DNA of 44,695 bases from an uncultured Lachnospiraceae bacterium. GTDB lineage: Bacteria; Bacillota; Clostridia; Lachnospirales; Lachnospiraceae. Position numbers and translations under genes: made by a program. Of the stretch, positions 1 through 8,364 are shown piece by piece. Every line of letters starts with the position of its first letter. Positions within the stretch are counted from its first letter, which is position 1. Below the pieces are notes generated by a model. The model searched no databases. It was not told the origin of the DNA and worked only from the letters and a program-made list of their open reading frames with translations. The stretch is from positions 1 to 44,695 of the forward strand of contig CAJUJY010000032.1 of the NCBI GenBank assembly GCA_910586555.1. Reading direction: 5' to 3'.

Positions 1-2
1 AT

Positions 3-308
3 GATTATTCAAAATGGCTGTCTGCACCGGAACGCACCGCCGATAAAAAACTGCGTGATTATGCTGTAAGGCGTTTGGAAACACTGAAAGAAAAATTCGT
101 GAAATCCGCAAAGGAGATTATGGGGAAGGTTACGAAATCCCTGCAAGAACCTGAACGGAAGCAGGAAAATCTCGAACAGGTAAAAACAATAGCAAGAATA
201 TCCCTCAAGGCACAGCTTAGTGTCAACAAAAAAAGTGTTGATGATTATAAATCACAGCATTATGGAACAAACACAAAACAAGCTAAAAGAGATGAACAGT
301 CTTTATAA
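3..308 (+). CDS. C-terminal tail of a probable MobA/MobL relaxase (partial)
   Basis: This open frame is already running at the left edge and ends at 308. It encodes about 101 highly charged, Lys/Gln/Glu-rich residues without membrane segments, as in the coiled tail of plasmid-type relaxases. No catalytic motif is inside the window. The identification rests mainly on position: in Tn4451-like mobilizable elements a relaxase gene precedes the DUF3847, replisome organizer, DnaC, TnpW and TnpX genes, and those follow here in that order. It could be another charged accessory protein of the element. Confidence 0.4.
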   Translation, partial: DYSKWLSAPERTADKKLRDYAVRRLETLKEKFVKSAKEIMGKVTKSLQEPERKQENLEQVKTIARISLKAQLSVNKKSVDDYKSQHYGTNTKQAKRDEQSL

Positions 309-492
309 ATGGCAGATTTACGCAGCGTTAATCGCTGCGTTCACACAGCGTCAGGGCAATTATAAACCTACAAGGGCGAACTATACCTTTGCAGGCTTTA
401 TAGCTGCCCTGTTTTTATTTGCAAAAAAGGGAGGATTTTATGGCAGAGAACAGGAAGTATTATTTTTTAAAGCTGAAGGAGGATTTTTTTGA
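262..492 (+). pseudogene. Remnant of a DUF3847-like small protein
   Basis: The frame starting at ATG 262 opens with MEQTQNKLKE, which resembles the start of the small DUF3847 proteins found between relaxase and replisome organizer genes of mobilizable elements. After about 12 residues the expected coiled-coil sequence is lost. The frame then runs through what looks like the leader of the next gene, including that gene's ribosome binding site at about 430. I read it as a deleted remnant whose 3' end is arbitrary. The assignment rests on the first residues and the position only. Confidence 0.3.
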
Positions 493-1255
493 CCAGCGGG
501 AGATTGTGGTACTGGAAGGCTCAAAGGACGGCATTTTATACGTGAATATCCTGTTAAAACTGTATTTGAAATCATTGCAGCATAACGGGAAACTGCTCTT
601 AAACGAACAGACACCGCTTTCGGCGGAGATGATAGCACTGCTTACAAGGCATGAGATAGGCACTGTCGAGAGAGCAATGCGGGCATTCATGCAGCTTGGA
701 CTTGTGGTAGTGCAGGAAAATGACATTTACTATATGCCCGAAATTGAGCAGATGACCGGAAAAGGCTCGTCTGATGCGGAACGAAAGGCAAGATACCGCA
801 GGCAGAAGGCAGAGGAAAACACGCTGCTCCTTGAGGACAAAAATACGGATATGGGACAGAATTGGGACAATGTCCCACCTGTGTCCCAAATTTTTCCACC
901 AGAGATTAGAGATAAGAGTATAGAGAATAGAGATAAGAACTTAGATAAAAGAGAGTGTGTGAGAGAGAAAAACGCACACGCACAGACAGAGCAGGATAAA
1001 GGAATCAGATTTTATGGCAGATACAATAATGTCATTCTTACGGATAAGGAGCTGCAAATGCTCAAAGGTGACTTTCCTGCAGATTACCAGTCCATGATAG
1101 AACATCTGTCGGAATACATGGCATCTTATGGAAAAACATACAAAAACCACTTAGCTACTATGGAACTCTGGAAAAAGGCGGATATGAAAAAAGAACAGAA
1201 AACGGGGAATGGGTATTCCTATAACGGCAGTTTTAAGGAGGGTGACAGTTTATGA
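440..1255 (+). CDS. Replisome organizer N-terminal domain protein
   Basis: A 271-residue protein whose first 120 residues match the phage-type replisome organizer fold: a winged-helix region around KYYFLKLKEDFFDQ, then a helix rich in leucines, then MPEIEQMTGKG. Such proteins recruit the replicative helicase to an origin, in partnership with a DnaC-like loader. A basic linker (about residues 110-125) and a charged, low-complexity middle follow. The start at ATG 440 is chosen because GGGAGG lies 7 bases upstream. The stop overlaps the ATG of the DnaC-like gene at 1252, so the two are translationally coupled. It belongs to the Tn4451-like element's own replication module. Confidence 0.8.
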   Translation: MAENRKYYFLKLKEDFFDQREIVVLEGSKDGILYVNILLKLYLKSLQHNGKLLLNEQTPLSAEMIALLTRHEIGTVERAMRAFMQLGLVVVQENDIYYMPEIEQMTGKGSSDAERKARYRRQKAEENTLLLEDKNTDMGQNWDNVPPVSQIFPPEIRDKSIENRDKNLDKRECVREKNAHAQTEQDKGIRFYGRYNNVILTDKELQMLKGDFPADYQSMIEHLSEYMASYGKTYKNHLATMELWKKADMKKEQKTGNGYSYNGSFKEGDSL

Positions 1256-2124
1256 TTGGAGTGGTTGTTGATGAAGTCCTAAAGGAACTGGAAAAAGCCA
1301 CAAATGAGGGAATAAAGGCGGCTGATGATTACATAAACGCTGATACAGGATTATTGATGTGCGGGCAGTGCCATACAAAAAAGCAGAAAAAAATATCATT
1401 CTTGGGAGAGGAACGCATTGTCGGCTGTCTTTGCAGATGTGCAGCGGAGAAACTGGAAAAGGAACGTGAGGAACACAGGGTAAAGGAGGAACTTCTGAAT
1501 ATCCAGAAGATGAAAAGTGCGGGATTGCAGGACAGGACATTTTATAACTATACCTTTGACCGCTGTGATGCGTCACAGGAAAACGCCGTATACGCAAAGC
1601 GGTATGTGGAACATTTTCCTGAAATGGTGCAGACTGGGCAGGGACTTTTGTTTTGGGGGAATGTCGGGACAGGCAAGACATTCCTTGCAGGGTGTATTGC
1701 CAATGCGCTGTTAGAACAGAAAATACCTGTGTTAATGACAAGTTTTCCAAAAATATTAAATGCGCTCGGCGGTCTTTACAGTTCAGAGCGGAATGAGTAT
1801 CTTGCAAGCCTGAACCGCTACACGCTGCTCGTAATTGATGATATGGGGATTGAGAGGGAAAGCCAGTATACGGTTGAAACAATTTATACGGTCATTGATG
1901 AACGGTACAAGTCCGGCAAGCCGTTCATCATCACAACGAACCTTCAGCTTGATGCGCTGAAAAATCCGCAGGACGTGGAACACGCAAGGATTTATGACCG
2001 CATCATGGAAAGGTGTATGCCTGTTTATTTCGGCGGCAGGAATTACCGCTCTGAACTGGGGCAGGAAAACAGGGATGCGGCGAAAAAGGTTCTGACGGGG
2101 GCGGCAGATAATGGAAGGTTCTGA
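1252..2124 (+). CDS. DnaC-like ATP-binding helicase loader
   Basis: A 290-residue AAA+ ATPase of the DnaC/IstB type. Walker A is GNVGTGKT at about residues 136-143, and Walker B is LLVIDDMG at about residues 195-202. The N-terminal third carries a cysteine cluster (Cys37, Cys40, Cys59, Cys61) that looks like a zinc-binding knuckle. It would load a replicative helicase at the element's origin together with the replisome organizer just upstream, whose stop codon it overlaps by four bases (ATGA). Length and motif spacing are typical of loaders carried by integrative and mobilizable elements of Clostridia. Confidence 0.85.
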   Translation: MIGVVVDEVLKELEKATNEGIKAADDYINADTGLLMCGQCHTKKQKKISFLGEERIVGCLCRCAAEKLEKEREEHRVKEELLNIQKMKSAGLQDRTFYNYTFDRCDASQENAVYAKRYVEHFPEMVQTGQGLLFWGNVGTGKTFLAGCIANALLEQKIPVLMTSFPKILNALGGLYSSERNEYLASLNRYTLLVIDDMGIERESQYTVETIYTVIDERYKSGKPFIITTNLQLDALKNPQDVEHARIYDRIMERCMPVYFGGRNYRSELGQENRDAAKKVLTGAADNGRF

Positions 2125-2150
2125 CGGTTATATCCAATGCCGTTTTATGG

Positions 2151-2180
2151 TTTTTATCCCTCTGTGCAGAGGGATAAAAA
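2151..2180 (+). promoter_or_regulatory. Strong inverted repeat between dnaC-like gene and tnpW
   Basis: Two 14-base arms (2151-2164 and 2167-2180) with the core TTATCCCTCTG / CAGAGGGATAA leave a 2-base centre. The right arm ends in A residues rather than T residues on the plus strand, so it is a poor terminator for plus-strand transcripts. It may be an mRNA processing or stability element, or a protein-binding palindrome. Confidence 0.5.
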
Positions 2181-2234
2181 GTATTGAAATATTATCGGCG
2201 GTAAAATGACCGCAAAAAAGAAAGGGAGGATTTT

Positions 2235-2405
2235 ATGGCTATAGATATGGCAGAAAAAACAGCAAAAAAGGTAACGGGCGCAAATGGCAGGAGAAAACCT
2301 GTAAAGATTATTGTAAAGCCGGTTTATACAGGAAAACAGGATATGTCAGAAGTTTTCGGCAATGTAGCACTTGATAACATCAGACGGAAAATGCAGGAAG
2401 GCTAA
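2235..2405 (+). CDS. tnpW: TnpW-family transposon protein
   Basis: A 56-residue basic protein starting at ATG 2235 with AAGGGAGGA 6-13 bases upstream. The conserved part, around KIIVKPVYTGKQDMSEVFG, is the signature I associate with transposon-encoded TnpW-family proteins, which sit directly before the large serine recombinase in Tn4451-like elements. Its role is not established; an accessory role in excision or expression of TnpX is plausible. The position, two genes before a TnpX-type recombinase, supports the call. Confidence 0.75.
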   Translation: MAIDMAEKTAKKVTGANGRRKPVKIIVKPVYTGKQDMSEVFGNVALDNIRRKMQEG

Positions 2406-2418
2406 AACGGGAGTTTCC

Positions 2419-2511
2419 ATGAATATCATAGGAAATACAGAAAAACAGCGGAAATCCAACAAAAATCATCTTGAAAGGTGGCAGGCAAAACGGTATAATA
2501 AACATAACTGA
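2419..2511 (+). CDS. Small basic hypothetical protein (30 aa)
   Basis: A 30-residue, strongly basic open frame starting 13 bases after tnpW and ending 35 bases before the recombinase. The composition (many Lys, Arg, Asn, one Trp) fits a tiny nucleic-acid-binding peptide. I see no clear ribosome binding site better than GGGAG at 2409, so translation is uncertain. Similar short frames commonly occupy this gap in related elements, but I assign no function. Confidence 0.35.
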   Translation: MNIIGNTEKQRKSNKNHLERWQAKRYNKHN

Positions 2512-2546
2512 ATAGCGGAATGCCTTGTCACGAGGAGGAATTATTT

Positions 2547-4199
2547 ATGACAGGGCAGACCACAAAAACAACATACAAGGCAGCTTTATATTGCAGACTG
2601 TCGAGGGACGATGGGAACGTGCAGGAAAGTTCAAGCATTCAGACGCAGAAGGAAATCCTCTCACGCTATGCAAGGGAAAACGGCATAAACAACACGACTT
2701 TCTATGTCGATGACGGGTATTCGGGAACAAATTTCCAAAGACCAAGTTTTCAGAAAATGATTGCCGATATCGAAAGTGGAAAGATAAACTGTGTCATTAC
2801 AAAAGACTTATCAAGGCTTGGCAGGAATTATCTTGAAACGGGCGTGTTCATTGAGGTATATTTTCCCGAACATAACGTGCGGTATATCGCAATCAATGAC
2901 GTGGTGGACACAAGCAGGCAGGAGTCGGCAGACTTTACGCCGTTCCGCAACATCATCAACGAACTTTACGCAAAGGACACTTCTAAAAAGGTGCGGAGTG
3001 CAAAGCGGGCAAGGGTGCTTGACGGAATGTACGTTGCAACCAGCGCACCATATGGCTACAAAAAGGACGAGCATGACCGTCACCGCCTTGTGGTGGACGA
3101 GAGATATGCACCAACAGTAAGACTTATCTTCTCACTTGCAAAAGACGGAAAAGGAATATCACAGATTAGAAGTTATCTGAATGAACAGCATATCCTAAGA
3201 CCATCAGCGGTCAATCCAAACGGTTATGAACGGTTCTTTGATGGGGAAGATGACCAGAAGCGTTATGAATGGAGCAACAACAGCGTTCGGGGAATTTTAC
3301 GCAATCCCGTTTACGCAGGTCATCTTGTCATGAACAAGCGTATATCGCCGTCTTTCAAAAGCCACAAGCGGCTGAGTGTACTGCCGGAGAATTACACAGT
3401 AGTGGAGAACGTGCATGAGCCGATTGTCATTCCGAAAGATTTTGAACTGGTACAGCGTCTGATTACAAGCAGGCGCAACGTGCAGAACAAGCCGAGAAAG
3501 TTTGAAAACATCTTTGCAGGACTGATTAGATGTGCCGACTGCGGTTATGCAATGACACTGGCGAAAGCGCACCGCAGCCCAAAAGAGGAAATCATTGACG
3601 AGTACGGCTATATGTGTAACAATTACAAGACTTTTGGGAAATCGGTAGACACAAGCCACTGGATTGAAGCAAGGCAGTTATACGAATGTGTGCTGAATGA
3701 CATCAAACGCCATGCAGGGGAAGCACTCGCCGATAATGACGAGCTGTGCGAAAAGCTGATGCGGCAGATAGGCAGTAACAAGGACAAGCAGACAAAATCA
3801 CTGGACAAAGAGATAAGGGAAAAGAAAGCAAGGCTTTCCGAGGTTGACAACCTGTTCCAGCAGCTCTATGAGGACAGACAGAATGGAAACATCACAGAGC
3901 GCAATTATCAGATGATGTGCAGGCGTTATGAGGACGAACAGACAGGATTGGAGCAGGCAATTAAGGAACTGACCGCACAGAGGACGGAAAGCGATAAGAA
4001 CAGAGGAAATGCCGAGCAGTTTTCTAAGCTGATTAAAGGGTATGCAGGGATTGAGGAATTATCGGCGGCACTGTTAAATACCCTTATCGAAAAGATTACC
4101 ATAGGCGAACCGCAGGACGTAGACGGGGAGCGTATACAGGAAGTAAAGATTTATTACAAATTCATAGGGTGCATAAGCCAGGAAGGGCATATTTGCTGA
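2547..4199 (+). CDS. tnpX: Large serine recombinase, TnpX type
   Basis: A 550-residue site-specific recombinase that excises and integrates the mobilizable element. The N-terminal resolvase domain has the catalytic serine in YCRLSRDD (Ser19), then VDDGYSGTNFQRP and KDLSRLGRN motifs. A recombinase domain follows (about 160-270). A zinc-ribbon of the type CADCGYAMTL ... YMCNNY lies at about 330-360, and a coiled-coil region with long charged helices covers about 400-500. ATG 2547 is chosen over an upstream in-frame ATG at 2520 because the CGAGGAGG ribosome binding site lies between them. It is the last gene of the Tn4451-like module. The family joins circles at a GA dinucleotide. Confidence 0.9.
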   Translation: MTGQTTKTTYKAALYCRLSRDDGNVQESSSIQTQKEILSRYARENGINNTTFYVDDGYSGTNFQRPSFQKMIADIESGKINCVITKDLSRLGRNYLETGVFIEVYFPEHNVRYIAINDVVDTSRQESADFTPFRNIINELYAKDTSKKVRSAKRARVLDGMYVATSAPYGYKKDEHDRHRLVVDERYAPTVRLIFSLAKDGKGISQIRSYLNEQHILRPSAVNPNGYERFFDGEDDQKRYEWSNNSVRGILRNPVYAGHLVMNKRISPSFKSHKRLSVLPENYTVVENVHEPIVIPKDFELVQRLITSRRNVQNKPRKFENIFAGLIRCADCGYAMTLAKAHRSPKEEIIDEYGYMCNNYKTFGKSVDTSHWIEARQLYECVLNDIKRHAGEALADNDELCEKLMRQIGSNKDKQTKSLDKEIREKKARLSEVDNLFQQLYEDRQNGNITERNYQMMCRRYEDEQTGLEQAIKELTAQRTESDKNRGNAEQFSKLIKGYAGIEELSAALLNTLIEKITIGEPQDVDGERIQEVKIYYKFIGCISQEGHIC

Positions 4200-4233
4200 T
4201 AGAAACGTGTTTTTAATCATGTATCGGCGAGTA

Positions 4234-4430
4234 TGTCCTTCTGACATAGAACAGCAGGAGGGGCGTATTTTAAGGCAGGGCAACCTAAATCCTAAAGTCA
4301 AGATATTCCGATATGTAACGGAAAATACATTCGACAGCTATTCCTGGCAGGTGATCGAAAACAAGCAGAAATTCATTTCCCAAATCATGACGAGCAAATC
4401 CCCGGTACGAAGCTGTGAGGACGTGGACGA
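4234..4430 (+). pseudogene. Internal fragment of a SNF2 helicase / N6-methylase gene (left piece)
   Basis: The frame contains PSDIEQQEGRILRQGN, the helicase motif VI region of the giant SNF2-type helicase/methylase proteins of conjugative elements, followed by TFDSYSWQ and IENKQKFISQIMTSKS. It begins abruptly near 4237, just after the recombinase gene, and loses similarity after the codons for V-D (4423-4428). The downstream part of the same protein resumes at 44272. The gene is therefore broken twice: on its 5' side by the right end of the Tn4451-like element, and on its 3' side by the 40-kb island. Confidence 0.8.
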
Positions 4431-4968
4431 TGCCCGTGTTATAATAGGGACAAGTTAGAAGAAACCCAGTAAAATCAAGGGGTTGAGCCTAATTTAGTCC
4501 TATTTTTTTTAACATCTAAACCATGGTTATGGATAAGGATGGCGCCGTCTGGAACCAGAACCTGTATTTATGGAAAAAGTGAGATATGGTTATGTTTGTA
4601 AGCCATGTTTGGGCTTTTATGGAATGTGAGGTGAAATTTTAAAAGAAGCAGCACAGAGGTATTACAGGCATGGGCAGAGGCATAGTATGGGTGCATATAT
4701 TATGTATGTTGGCCGGCTGTGTATCCTGCATGTATGCTGGCTGTTATAGTAAATGGAATAACAAATATAATTTTTGGTTTCATTTGTTATAGTTAGATTT
4801 TAACAGGACTGGGTTAGCTCTTAGCATGGCATCCGCCATGCCTGTATAGCTGTGGCAGTCCTGTTTTTTATGGAGGGAAAGGAAGATATAAGCTATGACA
4901 GAAAAAAGAGTGTGTCCGGTCTGGAAAATTACAGGACTTTTGCCATCAGGAAAGGAGGGCTGGTTATT
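4431..4968. other. Gene-poor left edge of the island
   Basis: No convincing gene in this stretch. At 4449-4458 it carries ACAAGTTAGA, which also occurs at the left end of the IS3 element at 42984; this may be the last trace of a second IS3 copy. A short frame (4894-4983, 29 residues) overlaps the next gene's ribosome binding site and is not supported. A terminator-like hairpin at 4802-4868 is listed separately. Confidence 0.5.
4802..4868 (+). terminator. Rho-independent terminator-like hairpin
   Basis: Arms AACAGGACTG (4802-4811) and CAGTCCTGTT (4856-4865) are perfectly complementary and followed by T residues to 4869. An inner small hairpin (ATGGC / GCCAT near 4826-4839) sits in the loop. 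It could terminate transcripts from the left or form an attenuated leader for the plasmid-like genes that follow. Confidence 0.55.
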
Positions 4969-5253
4969 ATGGAAATTAATGTAAGGGTGCAAAAGCTTGT
5001 AAAACAGGAAAAAATTGTCAGGTTTCATGCTAAAATGGACCAGAATTTACAGGAGTGCCTGCACTGCAGGTATTTTTATGGAAACAGCCGCCAGTGCATT
5101 GCACAGCATTGTACAAAGGAAATGGCAGGATTACAGGGTCAGGCAGATAAAGACAGTCCATGTTATGGTTGTTCTTACAAAAAACAGGAAGGTTACTGTT
5201 TTCCATGTATGAAAAGAATTTTGGGAAAAGATGGCATGGAATGGAGCGCATAG
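4969..5253 (+). CDS. Cysteine-rich small protein, possible zinc binder
   Basis: A 94-residue protein starting at ATG 4969, chosen because AAAGGAGGGC lies just upstream. It holds nine cysteines in paired spacing: CLHC, C..QHC, CYGC, CFPC. This looks like two or three zinc knuckles. It stands alone 66 bases before the TTG start of the ParM-like gene and points the same way, so it may be a DNA-binding accessory or control protein of the plasmid module. I do not recognise the family and assign no reaction. Confidence 0.6.
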   Translation: MEINVRVQKLVKQEKIVRFHAKMDQNLQECLHCRYFYGNSRQCIAQHCTKEMAGLQGQADKDSPCYGCSYKKQEGYCFPCMKRILGKDGMEWSA

Positions 5254-5318
5254 TCTGCCAGATGTGGCATAGCAGCCATGCAAGTACAGACGGTATTAAA
5301 AATAAGGAGGCATAAGTT

Positions 5319-6239
5319 TTGGATAAACGTATTGAAATTATTGGGATAGACCATGGCTGGTCAAATATGAAAACAGCAACACAGGTATTTACTACAGGGG
5401 TAAAAGAAATCACAACAGAACCAGCATTTTTTGATAATGTGGTGGAATTTGACGGTGTTTATTATAAAGTAGGTGGGAAACGCCTGGAAGTCCGGGATTG
5501 CAAGGTGGAAAATAACAGCTTTTATATTTTAACGTTGGCAGCATTAGCAAAGGAGCTGTACAGGCGTGGGAAAAAGGAGGCGGATGTGCTGGTTTCTGCG
5601 GGGCTTCCGTTGACAAGGTTCGGTGCGGAGAAACAGGAGTTTATAAATTATCTTTCCAGGAATAAAGAAGTAACATTCCATTTTGAAAAGAAAAGATACA
5701 AAGCAAGGATTGCCAGGGTATCGGTGTTTCCACAGTGCTATGCAGCGGTATCTGACAGGATTGCTGCGCTGCCTGAACGCGTAGTGGTAGTAGATATTGG
5801 TTCGTGGACTGTGGATATAATGCCAATCATGGACGGCAGGCCACAGGAACAGGAGTGTGTGACAAGCCCACAGGGGCTGATACGCTGCATGAGGGAAATC
5901 AATGAGGAATGTGTCAGGCAGCTGGGGCAGGAACTGGAAGAATCTGTGATACAGCAGGTTATGGCAGGGAAAGGAAACCTTCCTGAAAATTATATGGCTA
6001 TCGTGCAGGGGCATCTTGATAGGTTTGTGGAAAAAATTTACCATATAATCAAAGAGCATGGCTATAACCTGGATGTGACGCCTATTGTTTTTGTCGGAGG
6101 CGGTGCATCTGTTATGAAAAAATTCGGCACACAGAAAGGTGCAAATATCAAGTATATTGAAGATATACGTGCTAATGCAAAAGGATATGAACATCTTGGA
6201 AAAGTATTTTTATCAACTATAAAAGGGAAATTAAGGTGA
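5319..6239 (+). CDS. parM: ParM/StbA-type actin-like plasmid segregation ATPase
   Basis: A 306-residue actin-fold ATPase that forms filaments to push sister plasmids apart. Phosphate-1 loop: GIDHGWSNMKT near residue 10. Phosphate-2 loop: VVVDIGSWTVD at about 155-165. Adenosine motif: VFVGGGASVM at about 264-273. The start is TTG at 5319, 9 bases after AAGGAGG, and no nearer ATG exists. The partner ParR gene begins 4 bases after its stop. Presence of a ParMR pair indicates that this part of the island was, or can be, an extrachromosomal low-copy replicon. Confidence 0.85.
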   Translation: MDKRIEIIGIDHGWSNMKTATQVFTTGVKEITTEPAFFDNVVEFDGVYYKVGGKRLEVRDCKVENNSFYILTLAALAKELYRRGKKEADVLVSAGLPLTRFGAEKQEFINYLSRNKEVTFHFEKKRYKARIARVSVFPQCYAAVSDRIAALPERVVVVDIGSWTVDIMPIMDGRPQEQECVTSPQGLIRCMREINEECVRQLGQELEESVIQQVMAGKGNLPENYMAIVQGHLDRFVEKIYHIIKEHGYNLDVTPIVFVGGGASVMKKFGTQKGANIKYIEDIRANAKGYEHLGKVFLSTIKGKLR

Positions 6240-6243
6240 TTTT

Positions 6244-6684
6244 ATGGCAAAAACAAATATATGCTACCACAGCCTGCGCCTGAATATGGATAATGAACAG
6301 CACCAGAGGGTGGAAAAAGTCTTGGCAAACCTGAATACGGAAATCCATAAGTCAGTCAATAAGTTTATCATGGATTCTATAGATTTTTATATCCGCAGTC
6401 TTGACGGGGAAAATCTTGTAGCGCAGCCTGGGGAAAAGAAAGAGAAAGAATACCTTACAAGGGAAGATTTTGCAGGTATTTGTGCGGACATCAGGGAACA
6501 GGCAAGGGATGAAGTAGTGAGGATTCTTGGAATTGCACTGGCTGGTGGCCGGCCGCCGGCAGTGACAGCAGTGTCACCAAAGGTTTCTGCAGGTACAGAA
6601 AATATGGAAGAAACAGAGAACAACGACAGTATTGAAACAGAGGAAGACCACATCATGGCGGAATTAGCCAGCGGCTGGGGATGA
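6244..6684 (+). CDS. parR: ParR-like centromere-binding adaptor
   Basis: A 146-residue protein directly downstream of parM. The N-terminal 55 residues have a ribbon-helix-helix look (short strand SLRLNMDN, then helices through HKSVNKFIMDSIDFYI), as in adaptor proteins that bind centromere-like repeats. The C-terminal half is acidic and variable and would contact ParM filaments. The tail (about 125-146) is Glu-rich. Four-base spacing from parM shows a shared transcript. I did not find an obvious set of iterons upstream of parM, so the binding site is unknown. Confidence 0.7.
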   Translation: MAKTNICYHSLRLNMDNEQHQRVEKVLANLNTEIHKSVNKFIMDSIDFYIRSLDGENLVAQPGEKKEKEYLTREDFAGICADIREQARDEVVRILGIALAGGRPPAVTAVSPKVSAGTENMEETENNDSIETEEDHIMAELASGWG

Positions 6685-6702
6685 TGCAGAGAGGGCAGGA
6701 CA

Positions 6703-6882
6703 ATGGCAGGAATTATTTTAAAGAAAACATGGAAAACGCTGTTTATTATAATGAAAGTATTTTTATATATCGTATGGCTGTCAGCAGGGGCTGCATGTTG
6801 CCTGTTGAAGCTGTTCCTGCTGCTGTTAGTCATCACATTGTGTATGGTGGCTGCTGTGTCTGGTTTATCCAGCCAGAAATGA
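6703..6882 (+). CDS. Small membrane protein (59 aa)
   Basis: Translated from ATG 6703 (GAGGGCAGG just upstream), this 59-residue peptide has a basic N-terminus (KKTWK) and one or two membrane segments spanning residues 12-53, rich in Leu, Val and Ala. It starts 18 bases after parR and is probably co-transcribed. Another frame over the same bases is longer but has no hydrophobic pattern or good start, so I prefer this one. Function unknown; small membrane proteins are common beside plasmid partition genes. Confidence 0.5.
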   Translation: MAGIILKKTWKTLFIIMKVFLYIVWLSAGAACCLLKLFLLLLVITLCMVAAVSGLSSQK

Positions 6883-6975
6883 CAAGGAAATTCATTTGGT
6901 TTGTGTTTGTGCCACGCATAAGCGTGACATGTGGGGATTAACATAAAGCCACATAAACATAGATATATATTACAT

Positions 6976-7000
6976 AGCCATGGAAAACCATGGCTTTTTA
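6976..7000 (+). terminator. Rho-independent terminator after the parMR operon
   Basis: Perfect arms AGCCATGG (6976-6983) and CCATGGCT (6988-6995), a four-base A loop, then TTTTTA. It closes the parM-parR-small membrane protein transcript. Confidence 0.7.
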
Positions 7001-7140
7001 TAAAGAAAGGAGGGCATCTGAGGCATTTTTTAACTGGATAACAGGAGATGCAGACAGAAAGCTGGATATTTATTCTGGCTTTTTTGTAGGCAAATAAGAG
7101 CATATCCCGTATATGTACTGGGGAAAGGAAGGAGCAGAGC

Positions 7141-8139
7141 ATGGATTATGATGTTTTTAAAGAAGTTGTAAAAGAAAGCATAAAGGATTATATGCCGAAA
7201 AAATTTGTACATTACAATGTGGACGTGAAGCCCGTGCAGAAAGTGAATGGTACGCTGGACGGGTTGTATATGCAGATGAAAGAAACAGGAAAAGAAGGTA
7301 TGGCTGCTGCACCAGTGCTTTATTTACAGGAATTGTATGAAGATTACAAGAGTACCGGAGATTTAAAAGGAACATTGGAAACGGCCGCTATGCGTCTTTT
7401 GGAGGGTATGGAACATGCGCAGGAAATGGCAGGAATTGCTTTTTCGGAGCCGGAAACAAAGCTGGTCCTGTCATTAATCAATACGGAACAGAACAGGGAG
7501 CTTTTAAAAGACGTGCCCAACCGTCCGTTCCAGGATTTATCCATTGTCTGCCGTTATGTTACCAGCATGGACCAGAGCGTGGTGTCTTCTGTTCTTGTAA
7601 ATGACAGGATAGCTGGAAGCATGGGGCTTTCTGAAGAGAAGATGTTTCAGATGGCTAAGGAAAACACAAAAAAGATTATGCCGCCAAAGGTAGCAGATAT
7701 GGCAGATATTTTAAAAGGGATGCTTATGGAAGAAGGGATTCCAGAAGAAGATGTGGGTATCATTCTGGGGAAAACGCCAGCAAGTTTTCCAATGTATGTG
7801 GTTACAAACAGCTGCCAGATAAACGGAGCCGTTTCTATGGTATTTGAAGATACACTCCATGGTCTGGCAGAAGAGACTGGGAAGGATTTATATATCCTGC
7901 CGTCTTCAATCCATGAAGTGATAGCAGTTCCTGCGGATATTGGCAGTTCGGAAATACTGGCGGAAATGGTGGAGGAAGTCAATCTTGGACAGGTCCCACT
8001 AAACGAAAGGCTTTCCAACCAGGTATATTATTATGAAAAAGAGCAGCGCAGGCTTTCTATGGCAGCGGATATCTCGGCAAAACGCCTGGATGGGACTGCA
8101 CCAGAAAAACCTAAAAACCATGAAAAAAAGCAGAGATAG
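7141..8139 (+). CDS. DUF5688 family protein
   Basis: A 332-residue soluble acidic protein with a short start (MDYDVFKEVVKESIKDYMP) typical of DUF5688 proteins found in integrative elements and plasmids of Clostridia. A region around SVLVNDRIAGSMGLSEEKMFQMA and a later segment YILPSSIHEVIAVP match my memory of the family. No enzyme motif is evident. Ribosome binding site AAGGAAGGAG lies just upstream of ATG 7141. It sits between the partition operon and a primase-like gene, a place consistent with a maintenance or transfer accessory role, which is not established. Confidence 0.7.
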   Translation: MDYDVFKEVVKESIKDYMPKKFVHYNVDVKPVQKVNGTLDGLYMQMKETGKEGMAAAPVLYLQELYEDYKSTGDLKGTLETAAMRLLEGMEHAQEMAGIAFSEPETKLVLSLINTEQNRELLKDVPNRPFQDLSIVCRYVTSMDQSVVSSVLVNDRIAGSMGLSEEKMFQMAKENTKKIMPPKVADMADILKGMLMEEGIPEEDVGIILGKTPASFPMYVVTNSCQINGAVSMVFEDTLHGLAEETGKDLYILPSSIHEVIAVPADIGSSEILAEMVEEVNLGQVPLNERLSNQVYYYEKEQRRLSMAADISAKRLDGTAPEKPKNHEKKQR

Positions 8140-8213
8140 ACAGGGGACAGATTGAAAAATCATTCTAAGGCTGCAAAAACGCATCCAAAGAATGATTACA
8201 GTTTCAATCTTAG

Positions 8214-8236
8214 AAAAACGCAAAAACAGCGTTTTT
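8214..8236 (+). terminator. Hairpin with T-run after the DUF5688 gene
   Basis: Arms AAAAACGC (8214-8221) and GCGTTTTT (8229-8236) with a 7-base loop; the right arm ends in five T residues. Likely a weak terminator or attenuator; it could serve both strands. Confidence 0.45.
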
Positions 8237-8279
8237 CATTCCTATTTGGGCCGTTAAGGTGGCATGGGGGATTAATAAG

Positions 8280-8363
8280 GTGGAAAATCCAGAGGAGAAA
8301 ACAGAAAGCTGTGGGGAAGAAGAAAAAAAGAAAGCTGTAAAAAAACGTGGAAAGGCAAGGTAA
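8280..8363 (+). CDS. Very small Lys/Glu-rich peptide before the Toprim gene
   Basis: A GTG-initiated frame of 27 residues, about half Lys or Glu, preceded by AATAAGG. Its TAA stop is one base before the ATG of the DUF3991/Toprim gene, which suggests translational coupling. Short charged peptides in this exact position occur in related elements, as far as I recall. Function unknown. Confidence 0.35.
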   Translation: MENPEEKTESCGEEEKKKAVKKRGKAR

Positions 8364-8364
8364 A

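Noticed and set aside
5544..6194. Minus-strand open frame of 216 codons
   Set aside because: Fully antisense to parM, which has clear actin-fold motifs.
6387..7142. Minus-strand open frame of 251 codons
   Set aside because: Antisense to parR and the small membrane gene, with no recognisable domain or start signal.
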